Position numbers and translations under genes: made by a program. From DAOQVR01 sp035341665 (lineage in GTDB: Bacteria > Chloroflexota > Anaerolineae > JAAYZQ01): DNA of 64,000 nucleotides. The notes under the pieces were generated by a model. That model saw only the letters and a program-made list of their open reading frames with translations. It ran no database searches and had not been told where the DNA came from. Below are positions 59,468-64,000 of the stretch, piece by piece; positions within the stretch are counted from its first letter, which is position 1; every line of letters begins with the position of its first letter. The stretch is from NCBI GenBank assembly GCA_035341665.1, contig DAOQVR010000017.1:1-64000 (forward strand), given 5' to 3'.

Positions 59468-60022
59468 ATGGCTGCAGTTACTGCTCAGATGGTCAAAGAG
59501 CTCAGAGAAAAGACTGGGGCAGGCGTCCTCGACTGCAAGAAGGCGCTGGACCTTCACGAGGGGAACTTTGACAAGGCGGCCGACTACTTGCGCGAGAAGG
59601 GCATGGCAGCTGCCTCCAAGAGGGCCGAGCGCGTCGCCCGCGAAGGGCTCGTCGGCTCCTACATCCATGCCGGCAGCAAGATCGCGGCCCTGGTCGAGCT
59701 GAACTGCGAGACTGACTTCGTCGCCCGAACGGAAGAGTTCAAAACCCTGGCCCACGATCTGGCTATGCAGGTCGTCGCTGCCAAGCCCCTCTACCTGGCG
59801 TCGGCCGACGTGCCGGAAGATGTGCTGGAGAAGGACTTGGCCGATCGCGGCTTGAGCGGCGACGCGGCTCGCGAGAAATACCTCGCCGAGATCTGCCTGC
59901 TGGAACAGCCCTTCATCAAGGACCCGGCTGTCACCATTCGTGAGCTCGTTCAGCAGCGAAACGCTGTCCTGGGCGAGAACCTTGTCGTGCGCCGCTTCGT
60001 GAGATTCGAAGTCGGCGGGTAG
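59468..60022 (+). CDS. tsf: Elongation factor Ts, short form
   Basis: Nucleotide exchange factor for EF-Tu. The 184-aa product has VKELREKTGAGVLDCKKAL (UBA-like), the signature VELNCETDFVARTEEF and one core domain instead of two; the same short form is known from Thermus and Chloroflexota. Active length range is about 190-200 in those lineages. ATG 59468 is 2 nt after rpsB. Confidence 0.95.
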   Translation: MAAVTAQMVKELREKTGAGVLDCKKALDLHEGNFDKAADYLREKGMAAASKRAERVAREGLVGSYIHAGSKIAALVELNCETDFVARTEEFKTLAHDLAMQVVAAKPLYLASADVPEDVLEKDLADRGLSGDAAREKYLAEICLLEQPFIKDPAVTIRELVQQRNAVLGENLVVRRFVRFEVGG

Positions 60023-60067
60023 ACAAACAACAGTCGGTCCCGGACCGGTGGTTCTTCCGTAGCGTCG

Positions 60068-60094
60068 AGCAGGGGCGGGAACCCCGCCCCTGCT
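60068..60094 (+). terminator. Hairpin between tsf and pyrH
   Basis: AGCAGGGGCGG (60068-60078) / CCGCCCCTGCT (60084-60094), 11 perfect pairs with a 5-nt loop. It lies within the operon and may split rpsB-tsf from pyrH-frr-uppS-cdsA. No promoter was seen between it and pyrH. Confidence 0.6.
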
Positions 60095-60122
60095 ATCTAA
60101 AACCTACTGCCGGGAGGCGAGT

Positions 60123-60839
60123 GTGGCCGCAATCAGCTATAGGCGTATCCTCCTCAAACTGGGCGGCGAGTCCCTGGCTGGCCCGGGAGGCTACGGCATC
60201 GACCCCGATATGGCCGACGAGCTCGCAGCCAAGATCAGGCGCCTCAAGGAATACGAAGTCGAGCTGGCCATTGTCATGGGCGCAGGCAACATCTGGCGCG
60301 GCGAGATGGGCGTCGAGCATGGAATGGACCGCGCCTTGGCCGACCAGATGGGGATGCTGGCTACCGTCATCAATGCCCTCGCGCTGGCCGATTCCCTGGA
60401 GCGCATCGGCGTCGTCACTCGGGTCCAGACTGCCATCGAGATGCGTGCCGTCTCCGAGCCCTACATCCGTCTCCGGGCGATCCGCCACCTGGAAAAAGGC
60501 CGTGTGGTTATCCTGGCGGCCGGCACCGGCAACCCCTACTTCACCACCGACACGGCGGCTGCACTGCGCGCCACCGAGCTGGATGCGGACCTCTTGATCA
60601 AGGCCACCAAGGTCGACGGCGTCTACGACGACGATCCTCTGGTCAACGCCCAGGCCAGGCGCTTTGAACACCTGACCTACTTCGATGCACTCAACATGCG
60701 TGTCGGCGTGCTCGACTCGACGGCCATCACCCTCTGCATGGACAACAACCTCCCTATCCTGGTGCTCGATCTCTGGCAGCCCGATGCGCTCATCAAGGCC
60801 ATCCTTGGCCAGCCGGTGGGAACGACGATAAGCGATTGA
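60123..60839 (+). CDS. pyrH: Uridylate kinase
   Basis: Phosphorylates UMP to UDP. The 238-aa product has RILLKLGGESLAG, MGAGNIWRG, MATVINALAL-type hexamer contacts (GMLATVINALALADSLE) and ATKVDGVYDDDPLV. It starts at GTG 60123 after GGGAGGCGA. It sits between tsf and frr as in most bacteria. Confidence 0.96.
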   Translation: MAAISYRRILLKLGGESLAGPGGYGIDPDMADELAAKIRRLKEYEVELAIVMGAGNIWRGEMGVEHGMDRALADQMGMLATVINALALADSLERIGVVTRVQTAIEMRAVSEPYIRLRAIRHLEKGRVVILAAGTGNPYFTTDTAAALRATELDADLLIKATKVDGVYDDDPLVNAQARRFEHLTYFDALNMRVGVLDSTAITLCMDNNLPILVLDLWQPDALIKAILGQPVGTTISD

Positions 60840-60892
60840 CAGGCCCGGTCACGGCCTGGCGAGTCTTCCCGGCACTCGACGCAGGGGGTAAC

Positions 60893-61450
60893 ATGATTGA
60901 CGAGGTAATGGATGATGTAAGGGAGCGCATGGCCAAATCGGTGGATGCGCTGCAAGAGGACCTGCTGGGCATTCGAACCGGGCGTGCCTCGCCGGCGCTT
61001 GTCGAAAAGCTGCCCATCGAGTATTACGGCGCGGTCATGCCCCTCAACCAACTGGCCAGCATCGCCGTCCCCGAGCCGCGGCTTCTCGTCATCCGCCCCT
61101 GGGATGCTTCTGCCCTCGCCGACATCGAGCGCGCCATCCAAAAGTCCGATCTCGGCCTCACCCCCATGAACGACGGCAAGCTCATCCGCCTCAACATCCC
61201 TCGACTCACCGAGGAGCGGCGCCGTGACCTGGTCAAGATGGTCGCCCGTCGGGTGGAGGAGGCGCGGGTCTCCATTCGCAACCTCCGGCGGGACGCTCTC
61301 CAGGACCTCAAAGAGTACGAGAAGGAAAAGCTCATCTCGGAGGACGACTTCTACCAGGGCAGGGACAAAGTCCAGGAGCTCACTGACAAGTTCGTCGAGA
61401 GGATCGACGAAATCGGCCGGCGCAAAGAAGCCGAGATAATGGAGATCTAG
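60893..61450 (+). CDS. frr: Ribosome recycling factor
   Basis: Splits post-termination ribosomes with EF-G. The 185-aa product (usual length) has DLLGIRTGRASPALVEKLPIEYYG, LLVIRPWDASALADIE, RLNIPRLTEERRRDLVK and RRDALQDLKEYEK. ATG 60893 follows GGGGGTAAC; the upstream GTG/TTG extensions in frame are not conserved. Confidence 0.96.
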   Translation: MIDEVMDDVRERMAKSVDALQEDLLGIRTGRASPALVEKLPIEYYGAVMPLNQLASIAVPEPRLLVIRPWDASALADIERAIQKSDLGLTPMNDGKLIRLNIPRLTEERRRDLVKMVARRVEEARVSIRNLRRDALQDLKEYEKEKLISEDDFYQGRDKVQELTDKFVERIDEIGRRKEAEIMEI

Positions 61451-61453
61451 CTC

Positions 61454-62176
61454 GTGCGCGTGCCGCAGCACGTCGCCATCATCATGGACGGCAACGGCCG
61501 CTGGGCCCAGGCCCGCGGCCTCCCCAGGCTCAAGGGCCACCAGGCGGGCACAGAGAACCTCCGCCCTGTACTCCGGGCCAGCGCCGAATTCGGCATCCAG
61601 ATCCTCACCGTCTGGGCCTTCTCCACCGAAAACTGGAAACGCCCACCAGCCGAGGTCCGCGGGCTGCTGCGCCTCTTGCAGCAGGAAATCAAGCGCGAGC
61701 TCGGCGAGCTTCACGCCGAGGGCGTCCGCATCTGCCACCTCGGACGCCTCGATCGCATTCCCTCCGGTCTGGCGCGGCAGATCCTCGATGCCGTCGAGCT
61801 TACCCGGGACAACACCCGGATCACCCTCAACGTCGCCTTCGACTACGGCGGCCGCGTCGAGATCGTCCAGGCCGTGCAGCGCATCATCCGGGACGGCATC
61901 CCCGCCGAAGCCGTGGACGAAGCCCTGCTCTCAAGCTACCTCTACACGGCCGGTCAGCCCGACCCTGACCTGATCATTCGCACCAGCGGCGAGATGCGCA
62001 CCAGCGGCTTCATGCTCTGGCAGTCGGCCTATTCGGAGTACTACGTCACCAATACCCTCTGGCCCGATTTCGGCCGCGACGAGCTCCACGAGGCGCTCCT
62101 CGCCTACGACCGGCGCGACCGCCGCTTCGGGGGCATCACGCCCGGCGGTTCGGCCGCGGATCGCGCGCTGGACTGA
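61454..62176 (+). CDS. uppS: Isoprenyl transferase (undecaprenyl diphosphate synthase)
   Basis: Makes the C55 lipid carrier for cell-wall precursors. The 240-aa product has VAIIMDGNGRWAQARG, LTVWAFSTENWKRP, VAFDYGGRVEIV and LIIRTSGEMRTSGFMLWQSAYSEYY. GTG 61454 starts 3 nt after the frr stop; there is no strong SD, so coupling is likely. Confidence 0.95.
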   Translation: MRVPQHVAIIMDGNGRWAQARGLPRLKGHQAGTENLRPVLRASAEFGIQILTVWAFSTENWKRPPAEVRGLLRLLQQEIKRELGELHAEGVRICHLGRLDRIPSGLARQILDAVELTRDNTRITLNVAFDYGGRVEIVQAVQRIIRDGIPAEAVDEALLSSYLYTAGQPDPDLIIRTSGEMRTSGFMLWQSAYSEYYVTNTLWPDFGRDELHEALLAYDRRDRRFGGITPGGSAADRALD

Positions 62177-62183
62177 CTTCCCC

Positions 62184-62999
62184 ATGCTGCGCACCCGCGT
62201 CCTGAGCTCCGCTTTGCTCATCCCTCTGGTGGCCGCCGCCACCTGGGCCGGCGGCTGGATCCTCGCGGCGGTGCTGTTCGTCGTGGTGGTCCGCTCCGCG
62301 TACGAGCTCTTCCACTTGATGGAGCAGTCCGCCTACCGCCCCTCCCTGCCTGCCTCCGCCTTGGTTATGGCCGCCTTCCTCGTCAGCGCTCGCTTTCCCG
62401 AGGCTCATCTGACGGGCGCCGTCCTCGCCGCCGCGGTGATCGGCACCCTCATCGTGCAGCTCCTGCGCCCACCCAAGGGCCAGCCCACCCAGAGCTGGGC
62501 GCTGACCCTGGGCGCTGCCCTCTGGCTCGGGTGGCTCATCAGCCACTTCCTACTCCTGCGCGACCTGTCATCCCCCTTTGGCTTCGGCGTCGGCACCCGC
62601 TGGCTTGGCCTGGTCTTCCTCGTCACCTGGCTAAACGACAGCGCCGCCTACTTCGTCGGCAAAGCGTTCGGCCGGCACCCCTTCGCTCCCTACCTCAGCC
62701 CCAAGAAGACGTGGGAGGGCACCGCCGGCGGCGTGATCGGCGGCGTAGCTGGAACCATGCTCCTTGGGCATTGGCTGGTGGGCCTTCCCTGGCTGCACGG
62801 TCTCCTGCTCGGCGCGCTGGTGGCGATCGTTGCCCCCTTGGGCGACTTGGCCAAGTCCATGGTCAAGCGCCAGGTGGGCGTCAAGGACTTTTCCGACCTA
62901 ATCCCCGGCCACGGGGGCATGTTCGACCGGATCGACAGCCTGCTCTTCGTCGCCCCCGTCGTCTACTGCTACGCCACCTTCATCCTGCCCTTGTTCTAG
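62184..62999 (+). CDS. cdsA: Phosphatidate cytidylyltransferase
   Basis: Makes CDP-diacylglycerol in the membrane. The 271-aa product has about eight hydrophobic segments and the family ending LSPKKTWEGTAGGVIGG, then GDLAKSMVKRQVGVKDFSDLIPGHGGMFDRIDSLL. Length is typical. It starts ATG 62184, 7 nt after uppS. Its last 20 nt overlap the next gene on the other strand. Confidence 0.95.
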   Translation: MLRTRVLSSALLIPLVAAATWAGGWILAAVLFVVVVRSAYELFHLMEQSAYRPSLPASALVMAAFLVSARFPEAHLTGAVLAAAVIGTLIVQLLRPPKGQPTQSWALTLGAALWLGWLISHFLLLRDLSSPFGFGVGTRWLGLVFLVTWLNDSAAYFVGKAFGRHPFAPYLSPKKTWEGTAGGVIGGVAGTMLLGHWLVGLPWLHGLLLGALVAIVAPLGDLAKSMVKRQVGVKDFSDLIPGHGGMFDRIDSLLFVAPVVYCYATFILPLF

Positions 63000-63747
63000 A
63001 GCTGGCTTTCTCCCTCTCCCGGACATAATCCGCTACCGCCTGCGCCATCGCTTCCCGCTCAATGTCGCGGAACATCTCGTGCCCGCTCTTCTCAAACCAG
63101 GCGATCCTCTTCTCGCCCTGCGGCGTGGACACCTCGCGGAAGATGATCTCGGCACTCTCAGGCGCCACCGTGGCGTCCTTGCGGCTTTGCAGGATCAGGA
63201 TCGGCGCACTGACCTTGGGCAGCACCTTCCGTGTCGCTCCGCTGAACTCGAGCAGAGACATCACTGCCGGGATCGGCGCATACGAGTAGTTGCGGTGGCC
63301 TTCTAGCGCACCTGGGTCCACGTAGTTGGGCGGCATGGGCCAGTTCCTCAGCAGCCGGCGCACCGCCGGGATCAAAAAGCCAAAGGGCCGGCCCGGCGCA
63401 AGCGGGCTGCTGAGCTGGACGGCTGCCGCAGCCGCCACCACGCTGTCGATCCGTTCCCCATTCCGCGCAGCCAGCGTCAGTGCCACCAGCCCACCCATGC
63501 TGTGGCCAAACACGATGGCCCGATCGACCTCTGTGAGCAGGTCGTCGAGGGCAGCCTGGCCGTCGGCGACCCAGTCGGGCCACGTCACCGCTCGCAGCGC
63601 CTCCGGCGATGCTGCACCGTGCCCACGCAGCACCGGCACGCGCGTCGGAAGGCCCTGTGCGCGGACGGCCTCTTCGACAATCGTGACGCAGTTCAGGTCG
63701 GATGTGAACCCGTGCAGCACCAACATTCCCAACGGTTGCTTCGTCAT
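62980..63747 (-). CDS. Alpha/beta hydrolase (carboxylesterase Est30-like)
   Basis: The 255-aa product has VLHGFTSD, the nucleophile elbow GHSMGG (about residues 81-86), and the catalytic His in KSGHEMFRDIE; an Asp lies in LQSRKDATV. Substrate unknown; similar enzymes cleave acyl esters. It is convergent with cdsA (20-nt overlap) and divergent from the partial gene at 63938. Confidence 0.87.
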   Translation of the reverse strand: MTKQPLGMLVLHGFTSDLNCVTIVEEAVRAQGLPTRVPVLRGHGAASPEALRAVTWPDWVADGQAALDDLLTEVDRAIVFGHSMGGLVALTLAARNGERIDSVVAAAAAVQLSSPLAPGRPFGFLIPAVRRLLRNWPMPPNYVDPGALEGHRNYSYAPIPAVMSLLEFSGATRKVLPKVSAPILILQSRKDATVAPESAEIIFREVSTPQGEKRIAWFEKSGHEMFRDIEREAMAQAVADYVREREKASSRTRAG

Positions 63748-63891
63748 TGTCGTCCTCCCATGCTTGCCACTGCGTGTCGCAGCGGTGCGGCACGCCCTCT
63801 CGGCTCCCCGCCGGAACCGGCCCCCTGATCATGGCAGGGAACTCCAGGCCGGTCAAGTCCCGCGCTCCGTTCTGCGCACGGCACCCGTGGC

Positions 63892-63920
63892 TTGCCAACC
63901 CTCCTTCAGCCGGCTACAAT
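63892..63920 (+). promoter_or_regulatory. Promoter of the last, truncated gene
   Basis: TTGCCA (63892-63897), 17-nt spacer, TACAAT (63915-63920), 17 nt before ATG 63938. The rest of 63748-63891 shows no feature. Confidence 0.65.
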
Positions 63921-63937
63921 TCCCGCAGGGAGGAAGC

Positions 63938-64000
63938 ATGGATCCAGTTGCGAGTCACCCGGAAGCCTGGGAGAGCAATTCCCGACCCCTGTCGGCCGTC
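63938..64000 (+). CDS. Start of a protein-coding gene cut by the window edge
   Basis: ATG 63938 follows GGGAGGAAGC and a good promoter. The 21 visible codons begin MDPVASHPEAWESNS. This is too little to identify a family; the opening is reminiscent of nothing certain. Confidence 0.6.
   Translation, partial: MDPVASHPEAWESNSRPLSAV

Noticed and set aside
1..64000. tRNA or rRNA genes
   Set aside because: I looked for tRNA T-loop patterns (GTTCGANTC) and found no cloverleaf I could support; no rRNA motif was seen.

Overview
The window is GC-rich bacterial chromosome, densely packed with genes that mostly have Shine-Dalgarno sites and often overlap by a few bases. The gene content suggests a Chloroflexota (Anaerolineae-like) bacterium. 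The reasons are a short EF-Ts of 184 aa, cysteine-containing zinc forms of S4, S14, L24 and L36, secreted proteins with Thr/Pro-rich linkers, a Cna-B-like/LysM surface protein, and large multihaem cytochrome genes. This assignment is inference; a 16S gene or a ribosomal-protein tree would settle it. I saw no rRNA, tRNA, CRISPR array or complete transposon.

0-18 kb: one continuous plus-strand S10-spc-alpha ribosomal super-operon, rpsJ to rpsI, with secY, adk, map, rpoA and truA. infA is missing from its usual place. Many spacers between these genes hold members of one palindromic repeat family (arms like TGCACAAT / ATTGTGCA). 18-30.5 kb: a secreted protein, an amidohydrolase with ThpR, a PRPP synthetase with an internal insertion, an Amt-family membrane protein lacking both pore histidines, a Mut7-C protein with RsfS (apparent CTG start), a glutamine synthetase paired with urocanase, and a bifunctional penicillin-binding protein. 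30.4-34.5 kb: a minus-strand operon tsaE-tsaB-rimI-udg-rnj, divergent from a metallophosphoesterase and a methyltransferase.

36.5-48.6 kb is the most distinctive region. A minus-strand unit encodes a 7TM-type histidine kinase, a NarL-type regulator and a ferredoxin. Diverging from it are a lipoprotein with ten haem sites (duplicated module, calcium-loop-like motifs, Cys-rich stalk), a nine-haem membrane-anchored cytochrome, a cytochrome b/cytochrome c fusion, a NapC-like cytochrome with 19 haem sites, and a VIT-VWA surface protein. Together the cytochromes have 39 c-type haem motifs, which fits a trans-envelope electron conduit under redox control.

48.6-64 kb: uvrC, a purine salvage pair (an extended hpt and ade), an orphan solute-binding lipoprotein, a phosphohexomutase, the LysM/Cna-B-like protein, then the housekeeping operon rpsB-tsf-pyrH-frr-uppS-cdsA, an alpha/beta hydrolase, and the start of a gene cut by the window edge. 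Two 130-bp copies of a repeat with terminal inverted repeats lie at 48.6 and 56.2 kb.
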